A stretch of 5,124 bases of DNA, taken from Deltaproteobacteria bacterium (GTDB lineage Bacteria; Desulfobacterota; GWC2-55-46). A model generated the notes under the pieces. The model did not search any database, was not told the origin of the DNA, and saw only the letters and a list, made by a program, of their open reading frames with translations. Within the stretch, counting starts at the first letter, position 1. Each line of letters begins with the position of its first letter. The stretch covers positions 1 to 5,124 of the forward strand of contig JACRNN010000015.1 in the NCBI GenBank assembly GCA_016234955.1, given 5' to 3'. The position numbers were made by a program, and so were the translations under genes. Of the stretch, positions 1 through 4,788 are shown piece after piece.

Positions 1-726
1 GGGGTTTATTATGACGGTGCCGGTGGTGCCGTCCACTATTACCGTATCGCCGTTTTCGGCCTTGCGCGTAACGCTCTCGAGGCCGACTACCGCCGGTATC
101 TCGAGGGAGCGGGCCATTATGGCGATGTGGGAGGTCTTGCCGCCGGCGTCCGTCAGGAAGCTCAACACCATGCCCTTGACCATCTGGGCGGTGTCCGCCG
201 GCGTTAAGTCGCGGGCGATGACGATGGAGGGGGTCTTTATCTCGGCCACGGACTCGTGCTTCCTGCCCATCAGGTTTACAAGCACCCTGTTGACTATGTG
301 CTCTATGTCCTTGGAGCGCTCCCTCAGGTACTCGTCGTCTATCTTGTCGAAGTACTCCATCACGCCCTTAAGGACGGTATCGAGGGCCCATTCGGCGTTG
401 ACGTGCTCCTCTTTTATGACCTTGACGGTGTCGTTGATGAGCATATTGTCCTTGAGTATCATCAGGTGCGCGTCGATGATGCTTATATGCTCCTTGCCCC
501 GCCTGTCCTCCTCCATCTTCTTCTTGATGCGGTTGAGCTGGTCCCAGGAGTCGTTGAGGGCCTTTTCAAACCTCTCTACCTCCTTCTCTACGTCAGAGGC
601 GTCGATATAGCAGTAGTGCGCCGGCTCCACGACCCCGGTCTCCATGAGATAGGCCTTCCCGATGACGATCCCCGAGGAGACGCCTATCCCTTTCATCAAT
701 ATGACCTGTTTCTTCAAATCAGCCAT
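1..726 (-). CDS. ptsI: PTS Enzyme I (PEP-protein phosphotransferase), N-terminal part, cut by window edge
   Basis: Cytoplasmic enzyme that takes phosphate from PEP and passes it to HPr, the first step of the PTS. 242 codons are visible of a family length near 570-590; the reading frame runs open off the left edge. Residues about 11-24 (MKGIGVSSGIVIGK) are the usual Enzyme I N-terminus. Next come the helical HPr-binding region with DAHLMIL, NAEWAL and DEYLRERS, then the phosphohistidine domain with GGKTSHIAIMARS, where His200 is the active-site residue. The visible end (GTVIIN) closes that domain; the PEP-binding barrel lies outside the window. The first ATG overlaps the HPr stop by one base (TGATG) with AGGAG only 2 nt upstream. 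A second ATG at 696 (Met11) would place the active His at 190, close to the E. coli position, so the start is uncertain. Identity is very secure. Confidence 0.96.
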   Translation of the reverse strand, partial: MADLKKQVILMKGIGVSSGIVIGKAYLMETGVVEPAHYCYIDASDVEKEVERFEKALNDSWDQLNRIKKKMEEDRRGKEHISIIDAHLMILKDNMLINDTVKVIKEEHVNAEWALDTVLKGVMEYFDKIDDEYLRERSKDIEHIVNRVLVNLMGRKHESVAEIKTPSIVIARDLTPADTAQMVKGMVLSFLTDAGGKTSHIAIMARSLEIPAVVGLESVTRKAENGDTVIVDGTTGTVIINP

Positions 727-1013
727 CACTCCTCGCCGAACCTGTCTTCGATAAGCCCCCCGATGGAATCGACCGCGCTCTGCGCGTCCGGGCCGGCGGC
801 CTTTACCGTGATGACGGACCCCTGCGCCGCCGCCAGGATAAGTATGCCCATGATGCTCTTGCCGTTGACCTCCTGGCCGTTCTTCAACACGGATATGTCG
901 CAGGAGAATTTGTTCGCAAGCTGGACAAAGAGAGAGGCCGCGCGGGCGTGGAGCCCGAACTTGTTTTTTATGGTGTAGTCCCTCACCACTGCATTATTCC
1001 GCATATCCGCCAT
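726..1013 (-). CDS. ptsH: HPr phosphocarrier protein
   Basis: Small cytoplasmic carrier (95 aa, family about 85-95) that accepts phosphate from Enzyme I and gives it to EIIA. The active-site segment NKFGLHARAASLF places the catalytic histidine at residue 22. The second signature, NGKSIMGILILAA, contains Ser53, equivalent to Ser46 of Gram-positive HPr, the target of HPr kinase/phosphorylase; hprK lies at the head of this cluster, so Ser53 phosphorylation is likely (inference). The chosen ATG has GGAG 10 nt upstream. An internal ATG (Met4, at 1004) is also possible, because the protein has about seven more residues before the active histidine than typical HPr. The gene follows EIID by 23 nt and its TGA overlaps the Enzyme I start, which suggests translational coupling. 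Confidence 0.97.
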   Translation of the reverse strand: MADMRNNAVVRDYTIKNKFGLHARAASLFVQLANKFSCDISVLKNGQEVNGKSIMGILILAAAQGSVITVKAAGPDAQSAVDSIGGLIEDRFGEE

Positions 1014-1023
1014 TACCTTGTAT

Positions 1024-1027
1024 CTCC
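1024..1027 (-). promoter_or_regulatory. Ribosome binding site of ptsH
   Basis: GGAG on the minus strand ends 10 nt before the ATG at 1013. A second purine stretch (AAGG) lies only 2 nt before that ATG and 11 nt before the internal ATG at 1004, so this region leaves both starts possible. Confidence 0.5.
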
Positions 1028-1036
1028 GATCATGGA

Positions 1037-1807
1037 TTAAAAACCTGATACCGCCCCGTAGACTATGAGCGGGATGGCGACCGCGTAGATAACCGCCGAT
1101 ATCGAGACGCCCTTTTTAATAGAGAGGCTTAGGAGGAACGCCGCCCCTGATATGATAATGACCGCCGCGACGGCCCACCCCGCCGCGTGGCCGCGGCCGG
1201 CTGAGGCCGGGATACTGGCCGCGGCCGAGGCCACGAGCACCCCGAGTATGGCGGAGGCCGCATAGCGCGCCCTTATCGACCAGCCAGGCAGATCGAGCCC
1301 CTTGATATAGCCCACGACGCCTTCGCCGAGCGCATACCCTTTTTTCAATCCGTTCCACCTCATCCATAGATGAAACGTGTTATACACGGCGAGGAATATC
1401 ACCGGCCCCCAGATGCCCCAGAGAATGGTCGCGGCCACGCCGGCGCACGAGGCAAGAGGCCTCAAGCCGCTCCAGAAAAAAGAATCGCCTATGGCCCCGT
1501 AGGGGCCCATGACCTTATTCTTGAACTCCGCCGGAGCCGGCGGAGTGCGCTCGCCGTCCCTGGCCTTTTCCTCAAGGCGCATCACGGCCCCGATAACCGG
1601 GGAGGCCATGTAGGGGTGCGCGTTGTAGTAGACCAAGTGCCTCTTCACGGCGTCATTCCCGGCCTTTTCATCGTCCCCGTATATCTCCCTCAGCGCCGGG
1701 GATATGGCCGCCGCGAACCCGAGCCCCTGCATCTTCTCAAAGCTCCATGCCGATTGGATGAAGAAGGAGCCGAGGAAGACGCGCAACATCGTGTACTTTG
1801 AGACCAT
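1037..1807 (-). CDS. PTS mannose-family transporter subunit EIID
   Basis: Membrane subunit that with EIIC forms the sugar channel of mannose/fructose/sorbose-type permeases. At 256 aa it is slightly short for the family (about 260-300). Family features in order: LGSFFIQSAWSFEKMQGLGF at residues 12-31; KRHLVYYNAHPYMASPVIGA at 55-74; GPYGAIGDSFFWSGLRP at 101-117, the most diagnostic EIID segment; and YNTFHLWMRWNGLKKGY at 142-158. Hydrophobic stretches at about 120-141, 185-200, 208-229 and 236-254 fit the membrane-spanning C-terminal half. The ATG at 1807 is favoured by GGAGG 10 nt upstream; an internal ATG (Met7) lacks a good site. Unlike the other transporter genes it is separated from its upstream neighbour (EIIC) by 268 nt, so it may have its own expression signal. 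Substrate cannot be told from sequence alone. Confidence 0.94.
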   Translation of the reverse strand: MVSKYTMLRVFLGSFFIQSAWSFEKMQGLGFAAAISPALREIYGDDEKAGNDAVKRHLVYYNAHPYMASPVIGAVMRLEEKARDGERTPPAPAEFKNKVMGPYGAIGDSFFWSGLRPLASCAGVAATILWGIWGPVIFLAVYNTFHLWMRWNGLKKGYALGEGVVGYIKGLDLPGWSIRARYAASAILGVLVASAAASIPASAGRGHAAGWAVAAVIIISGAAFLLSLSIKKGVSISAVIYAVAIPLIVYGAVSGF

Positions 1808-1817
1808 TTAGATGCAA

Positions 1818-1822
1818 CCTCC
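1818..1822 (-). promoter_or_regulatory. Ribosome binding site of EIID
   Basis: GGAGG on the minus strand, 10 nt before the ATG at 1807. It is the clearest Shine-Dalgarno sequence in the window and decides the EIID start in favour of 1807 over the internal ATG at 1789. Confidence 0.7.
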
Positions 1823-1844
1823 AAGGCTTGAATGCCCATAGACT

Positions 1845-1855
1845 TATAAAAACGC
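1845..1855. repeat. 11-nt direct repeat, copy 1
   Basis: TATAAAAACGC (plus strand) occurs here and again at 2077-2087, bracketing about 221 nt of the EIIC-EIID gap. Copy 2 lies within the last codons of the EIIC gene. It may be a trace of a duplication or insertion. Confidence 0.6.
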
Positions 1856-1916
1856 TATAATGAAACCCCTGAGGCTTATTAATCGTCTCATAATAGTATC
1901 GACATAAACTCCATCT

Positions 1917-1980
1917 CGGTTATCGGTTGTCTGTTATCGGTAAAAATACGCCTTTATCCTTCACCGATAACTGATAACAG
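1917..1980. repeat. Oppositely oriented heptanucleotide repeats (GTTATCG / CGATAAC)
   Basis: The left arm (1919-1941) reads GTTATCG, a degenerate GTTGTCT, then GTTATCGGT, a period of 7. The right arm (1963-1980) reads ACCGATAAC then TGATAAC and AG, the same period on the other strand. GTTATCGGT (1919-1927 or 1933-1941) is the exact reverse complement of ACCGATAAC (1963-1971), and CTGTTATC (1931-1938) of GATAACAG (1973-1980), so several alternative stem-loops can form around a roughly 21-nt loop. No T-run follows, so a plain intrinsic terminator is unlikely. Function is unknown. Confidence 0.75.
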
Positions 1981-2034
1981 TCCGGAAACACGCGGGAATG
2001 ACATCGTGGGCTGGCTGGATTTATGTAAAGACCA

Positions 2035-2052
2035 TTATGAAACCGTTCATAA
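2035..2052. repeat. Perfect 7-bp inverted repeat with 4-nt loop
   Basis: TTATGAA, loop ACCG, TTCATAA (plus strand). It lies 24 nt beyond the EIIC stop on the minus strand. The stem is AT-rich and not followed by a clear T-run, so it may be an mRNA 3' hairpin, an operator-like site or part of a repeat element. Confidence 0.55.
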
Positions 2053-2059
2053 ATATCCC

Positions 2060-2071
2060 CCGACATGTCGG
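2060..2071. repeat. 12-bp perfect palindrome after the EIIC stop
   Basis: CCGACATGTCGG begins 5 nt past the EIIC stop codon on the minus strand. As RNA it makes only a 4-bp stem with a 4-nt loop, so a protein-binding site or the end of a repeat element is as plausible as a transcript structure. Confidence 0.5.
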
Positions 2072-2075
2072 AACG

Positions 2076-2813
2076 CTATAAAAACGCAAATACTATCGCC
2101 GCGACTATGCCTGAAGCGGCGAAGACCAGAGCCCCTCTTTTATCAGTATACACGGAGTTCAACGCAACCGCCATGCCGAGCACGGCGCACCACGCAAAGG
2201 CCGGGAGCAGGCGCCAGTGAAGGCCTGTGCGCGAAAATATCAGGCGCGAAAGAAAAAACGCCGGAGCCGAGACGAGGAAGAGGGCCAGGGCGTTCGTCGT
2301 GAAAAAAAACGCCAGTCCCTTGAGATTCTCCATCGCAAGGCTTATCCGGACGCCCTTTTCCACGGCCCCCTGCGCACTGTCGAAAAACCTGAGGTTCGCC
2401 CTGCGTGTAAACGTGTCCGCCAGATGGAAGACCCTGCTCAAAGGGAGCATGGCCACGAGCGAAAGCGGGAGGGCCGCGACCACTCCGGCGGCGATCAAGC
2501 GCCGGCCTGATTCCACCCCGGCGTTTAAGCCCATGGCGTCGATTATCGTTATAGTCATGGCTGATACCATCACGGAGAGGTCCGTCTCATGGACCGGTAT
2601 ATACCTGCCCACCGGAAAATCCCCGATAAAGATAAGCTCGAGCAGGGCCCCCACGATAAGCCCGGCCGAGGGATTGCCGAGGATGTAGCCTATCACCGGG
2701 GCGGCGACTATGGGACGGGAGACCATGGTCTGCAGCGCCGCGGTCCTGTCCAGGGACAGAAACCCGCCGGCAAGGGAGACCTTGAAGGCGTCGTAGAGCG
2801 CCTCCGTCGTCAT
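2076..2813 (-). CDS. PTS mannose-family transporter subunit EIIC
   Basis: Integral membrane subunit that with EIID forms the substrate pathway of mannose-type PTS permeases. At 245 aa it is near the usual 245-270. The N-terminal family block is clear: GGFLSLDRTAALQTMVSRP at residues 16-34, APVIGYILGNPSAGLIVGAL at 38-57, then LELIFIGDFPVGRYIPVHET at 58-77. Hydrophobic segments lie at about 35-65, 80-95, 106-125, 163-188, 203-222 and 227-245. The ATG overlaps the EIIB stop by 4 nt (ATGA) and has an AGGGA-type site about 6 nt upstream inside EIIB, so the two are translationally coupled. The protein ends abruptly in a hydrophobic stretch (IVFAFL) whose coding end overlaps an 11-nt direct repeat, so the C-terminus may have been altered by an insertion (inference). 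Confidence 0.93.
   Translation of the reverse strand: MTTEALYDAFKVSLAGGFLSLDRTAALQTMVSRPIVAAPVIGYILGNPSAGLIVGALLELIFIGDFPVGRYIPVHETDLSVMVSAMTITIIDAMGLNAGVESGRRLIAAGVVAALPLSLVAMLPLSRVFHLADTFTRRANLRFFDSAQGAVEKGVRISLAMENLKGLAFFFTTNALALFLVSAPAFFLSRLIFSRTGLHWRLLPAFAWCAVLGMAVALNSVYTDKRGALVFAASGIVAAIVFAFL
2077..2087. repeat. 11-nt direct repeat, copy 2 (inside the EIIC 3' end)
   Basis: TATAAAAACGC, identical to 1845-1855. It overlaps the EIIC stop codon (2076-2078) and the last three codons, so the end of the EIIC gene is partly duplicated 221 nt downstream. Confidence 0.6.
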
Positions 2814-3307
2814 CGCCGTCCCTCTTCCATCATTGGTATATACTCCGCGGGCGGACTTGCCGGCACGTCCCTGACGTCTATGGACACGCCCATATGCCTG
2901 AACCTCCGCAGTATTTCCTCGTCCTCACGGTTGACTGTCACGTACGGGGTTACGCGCCTGCCGTCTTCGTGATGGATGTTCCCGAGGTTGATGGACGTGA
3001 ACCTTATCCCCATGTCGTAAATCCTCAGCGCGTCCTTCAAGTCCCCGACTATCAATATCGTCCGTTCCTTAGCGGGCCCATCCCCGCGCAGGCGCCCCAC
3101 GGCGTCGTCTATGGACTTGACGTAGACGTTGAGCCCTTTGTACCCGCACGACCCGATTATCTCGGAGACGAGGCTGTCGCCCGCGGCCTCGTCAGAGGCC
3201 ACAAGGAGAGAGTCCGCCTTCAGAGAGTCCGCCTTCAGGAAAGGGACCCAGGCGCAGATAATCTGGCCGTGCAACAACCTGTCGTCTACCCGTACAAGAA
3301 TGATCAT
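2810..3307 (-). CDS. PTS mannose/sorbose-family EIIB
   Basis: Cytoplasmic phosphocarrier (165 aa, family about 155-165) that receives phosphate from EIIA on a histidine and passes it to the incoming sugar. The N-terminal signature RVDDRLLHGQI places active His at residue 13; W20 and the following VASDEAAGD (36-44) match the family pattern of W, then a strand ending DE. Later family-like segments are KSIDDAVGRL and TILIVGDLKDALRI. The start at 3307 fits because the family begins within a few residues of this motif, but no good Shine-Dalgarno is seen close to it; GGAAGGGGG lies about 22 nt upstream. Odd feature: residues 24-33 are LKADSLKADS, a perfect tandem duplication; removing one copy restores the usual spacing between the tryptophan and the DE motif. 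Its stop overlaps the EIIC start. Confidence 0.94.
   Translation of the reverse strand: MIILVRVDDRLLHGQIICAWVPFLKADSLKADSLLVASDEAAGDSLVSEIIGSCGYKGLNVYVKSIDDAVGRLRGDGPAKERTILIVGDLKDALRIYDMGIRFTSINLGNIHHEDGRRVTPYVTVNREDEEILRRFRHMGVSIDVRDVPASPPAEYIPMMEEGRR
3207..3238 (-). repeat. In-frame 15-bp tandem duplication within EIIB
   Basis: Plus-strand unit AGAGAGTCCGCCTTC at 3207-3221 is repeated exactly at 3222-3236, followed by two more matching bases. It adds one LKADS unit (residues 24-28 and 29-33) between the first helix and the second strand of the protein. The exact identity points to a recent slippage duplication. Confidence 0.9.
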
Positions 3308-3349
3308 ACCGGCCCGAGTAAGAATGTGCCCCCTTCCATCCCGGCGGGG

Positions 3350-3471
3350 GGCGGGTTTTTAACGATCCGAATCCCGCTCGGTTTTAAAACCCGGTGGGGT
3401 TTTAGCGTTCTGAAACCACCTCGGTCTTCAGGCCCGTGAGGATTTCAGCGTTCTGAAACCACCGGGGCCTT
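3350..3471 (-). repeat. Three degenerate tandem copies of a 43-nt unit in the EIIA-EIIB gap
   Basis: Read on the minus strand, copy A is 3471-3429, copy B 3428-3386 and partial copy C 3385 to about 3350. By my alignment A and B share 32 of 43 bases without gaps, including an identical 17-mer (GGTGGTTTCAGAACGCT; 3463-3447 and 3420-3404); B and C share about 27 of 36. Copies A and B begin AAGRCC; copy C begins AAAACC. The core folds as GGTTTCAG, loop AACG, CTGAAATCC in copy A; pairing weakens in B and C. A period of 43 is not a multiple of three, which argues against coding. It is located where mRNA structure could set the relative yield of EIIA and of EIIB/EIIC, but the role is unknown. Confidence 0.8.
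3440..3460 (-). other. RNA hairpin in repeat copy A
   Basis: TTTCAG (3443-3448) and CTGAAA (3453-3458) form a perfect 6-bp stem around a 4-nt loop. Two more G-C pairs (3440-3441 with 3459-3460) extend it past one bulged base at 3442. It begins 26 nt downstream of the EIIA stop in the transcript. No T-run follows, so it is more likely an intercistronic stem-loop than a terminator. Confidence 0.5.
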
Positions 3472-3486
3472 GGCGCCTCGGAGGGA

Positions 3487-3891
3487 TCATTTTTTCTCCT
3501 TGAGCATATGCCCGGCTATGACGATGCTCTCCCGGCCGTATTCCTTCAGAAGAAGCACGAACTCGTTCAAGGGCCTCTCGGACCTGTGCCCCGCGAACTT
3601 GATCAGGAGCGGCAGGTTCACGCCGGTTATGACCTCCACCCTGCCCTCCTCCATGAGCGAGAGGGCTATGTTCGTCGGCGTGCCGCCGAACATGTCGGTA
3701 AAGACGACCACACCCTTGCCGCTGTCGACCTCCTTGATGGCGGCGGCGATCTCGCCCCTTATCCTGTCGCTATTGTCGGCGTTCGTTATCGATACCGTCC
3801 TTACGTTCTCCATCCCGCCGGTTATCGATTCGGCGGCGGCGAACAGGCTTTCAGCGAGCTTGCCATGAGTCACTACAACTGCTCCCGTCAT
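3487..3891 (-). CDS. PTS mannose-family EIIA
   Basis: Soluble 134-aa single-domain EIIA (family domain about 130-145 aa) that takes phosphate from HPr and passes it to EIIB. The first strand, GAVVVTHGKLAESL, carries the phospho-accepting histidine at residue 9 (His10 in E. coli ManX). VVVFTDMFGGTPTNIALSL at 61-79 is the diagnostic second block with the conserved aspartate at residue 66. GVNLPLLIKF at 89-98 is also typical. Here EIIA is not fused to EIIB as it is in E. coli ManX. The ATG has GGTGAG just upstream and follows the rapZ stop by 33 nt, a stretch holding a perfect inverted repeat. The gene ends 179 nt before EIIB, across the 43-nt repeat array. Confidence 0.96.
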   Translation of the reverse strand: MTGAVVVTHGKLAESLFAAAESITGGMENVRTVSITNADNSDRIRGEIAAAIKEVDSGKGVVVFTDMFGGTPTNIALSLMEEGRVEVITGVNLPLLIKFAGHRSERPLNEFVLLLKEYGRESIVIAGHMLKEKK

Positions 3892-3909
3892 ATCTCACCC
3901 CTGCGGACA

Positions 3910-3924
3910 CGGAGCGCCGCTCCG
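3910..3924. repeat. Perfect 6-bp GC-rich inverted repeat between rapZ and EIIA
   Basis: CGGAGC, loop GCC, GCTCCG (plus strand). It abuts the rapZ stop codon (3925-3927) and lies about 18 nt before the EIIA start. With no T-run after it, it is probably an intercistronic hairpin that could protect the upstream mRNA or tune EIIA translation (inference). Confidence 0.6.
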
Positions 3925-4788
3925 CTACGATTTTTGGATGTCCCTGTGCCTTTTTTTGACGACGACCATCTCGGGGAATCGCCCGGAGGCCAGCGCCTCG
4001 GTTATGACTACCGACCTGTGTTTCCCGCCGGTGCAGCCGACGGCTATGGTAAGGTAGGATTTGCCTTCCTTCCAGTATAGGGGGATAAGATAGCTTATCA
4101 GCGCCTCGAACCTCGTAAGGAACTCCTTTGTCTCCTCCCTCGACAGGACGAACTCCTTGACGTCCTCATCGAGGCCGTCATGCCATCTGAGGGAATCCAC
4201 GAAGAATGGGTTGGGCAGGAACCGAGTGTCCATCACCAGGTCGGCGTCCACCGGCACTCCGTACCTGAACCCGAACGACACCATGTTCACGGTAAGCTTC
4301 TCGCACGTCAAAGGCCCTGAGAAATACTCCTTGATCAGGTCCCTCAACTGATGGACCGTGAAGTAGGTGGTATCGACCACCTTATCGGCGTTATCCTTCA
4401 GTTCATTAAGGAGTTCCCTCTCTATCCGTATCCCGTCAAGGGGCCTCTCCATGGCGGCTATAGGATGGCGCCTGCGCGTCTCGCTGAACCTCCTCACGAG
4501 CGAATCGTCGGACGCCTCGAGGTAGAGTATCTCGACCTTGTAGCCGGCCTTCCTGACCTCCGCCAATGTCCCGGTGAAGTCCTTCAGGAATTCGCCCTCC
4601 CTCACGTCGACCACGGCCGCCACCCTGGTTATCTCCCCGGTGCGGGCCAGGAGCTCCATGAACGTGGGCAGGAGAGAGACCGGCATGTTGTCCACGCAGA
4701 AAAAACCCATGTCCTCCAGCGCCTTTATGGCCGTGCTCTTGCCCGAACCGGAGGGGCCGCTTACCACTACGAGACGTATCTCCTTCAA
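3925..4788 (-). CDS. rapZ: RapZ/YvcJ-family P-loop nucleotide- and aminosugar-phosphate-binding protein
   Basis: 287 aa from the proposed TTG start, matching the family length of about 284-295. The N-terminal domain has Walker A GPSGSGKST (residues 11-19) followed by ALEDMGFFCVDNMPVSLLP, a family hallmark. Farther on are NMVSFGFRYGVPVDADLVMD, then TRFLPNPFFVDSLR and GLDEDVKEFV. The C-terminal domain ends with VGCTGGKHRSVVITEAL, the conserved phosphate-binding loop. In E. coli the protein binds glucosamine-6-phosphate and guides RNase E to a small RNA controlling glmS; in other bacteria its role is less defined. The frame is open upstream to an ATG at 5007, but that stretch overlaps hprK and is not family-like; TTG at 4788, overlapping the hprK stop as TTGA with AAAGGG 5 nt before it, gives the expected N-terminus. 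GTG at 4767 is a less likely alternative. Confidence 0.94.
   Translation of the reverse strand: MKEIRLVVVSGPSGSGKSTAIKALEDMGFFCVDNMPVSLLPTFMELLARTGEITRVAAVVDVREGEFLKDFTGTLAEVRKAGYKVEILYLEASDDSLVRRFSETRRRHPIAAMERPLDGIRIERELLNELKDNADKVVDTTYFTVHQLRDLIKEYFSGPLTCEKLTVNMVSFGFRYGVPVDADLVMDTRFLPNPFFVDSLRWHDGLDEDVKEFVLSREETKEFLTRFEALISYLIPLYWKEGKSYLTIAVGCTGGKHRSVVITEALASGRFPEMVVVKKRHRDIQKS

Larger units (their letters stand above)
1808..2075 (-). other. AT-rich EIIC-EIID intergenic region, no gene seen
   Basis: This 268-nt gap interrupts an otherwise compact operon and is visibly richer in A/T than the genes around it. I see no convincing coding frame on either strand. It holds a heptanucleotide repeat pair of opposite orientation (1917-1980), a perfect hairpin (2035-2052), a 12-bp palindrome just after the EIIC stop (2060-2071), an 11-nt direct repeat at its edges (1845-1855, 2077-2087) and the EIID ribosome binding site. 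No strong sigma-70 or sigma-54 promoter could be picked out on the minus strand; the best match (TTAATA, 17 nt, TATAGC, around 1855-1883) is weak. The content suggests a repeat or small-element insertion rather than a standard leader (inference). Confidence 0.6.

Noticed and set aside
256..978. Long plus-strand open frame (240 codons) opposite ptsI and ptsH
   Set aside because: It lies antisense to two clearly identified genes, has low-complexity LV/H-rich composition typical of a reverse-frame shadow, and shows no family motif.
1856..1861. TATAAT on the plus strand as a promoter -10 box
   Set aside because: No plus-strand gene downstream and no matching -35; it is part of an AT-rich repeat.
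1845..1883. Minus-strand promoter for EIID-ptsH-ptsI (TTAATA, 17 nt, TATAGC)
   Set aside because: Both boxes match consensus at only about four of six positions in an AT-rich region where chance matches are common.
1860..2048. Recurring GGTTTCA in both large gaps, suggesting one repeat family with the 43-nt unit
   Set aside because: The shared stretch is only about seven bases and the flanks do not align; treated as coincidence.
3328..3360. GC-rich stem followed by TTTTT on the plus strand, resembling an intrinsic terminator
   Set aside because: No plus-strand gene ends here, the T-run does not directly follow the best stem, and on the minus strand it would lie just upstream of EIIB without a T-run.
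3350..3471. CRISPR-like array
   Set aside because: The copies are directly adjacent with no unique spacers between them, and there are no cas genes.
3508..4080. Plus-strand open frame (190 codons) opposite EIIA and rapZ
   Set aside because: Antisense shadow crossing two real genes and their spacer; GC-rich codon structure keeps the frame open.
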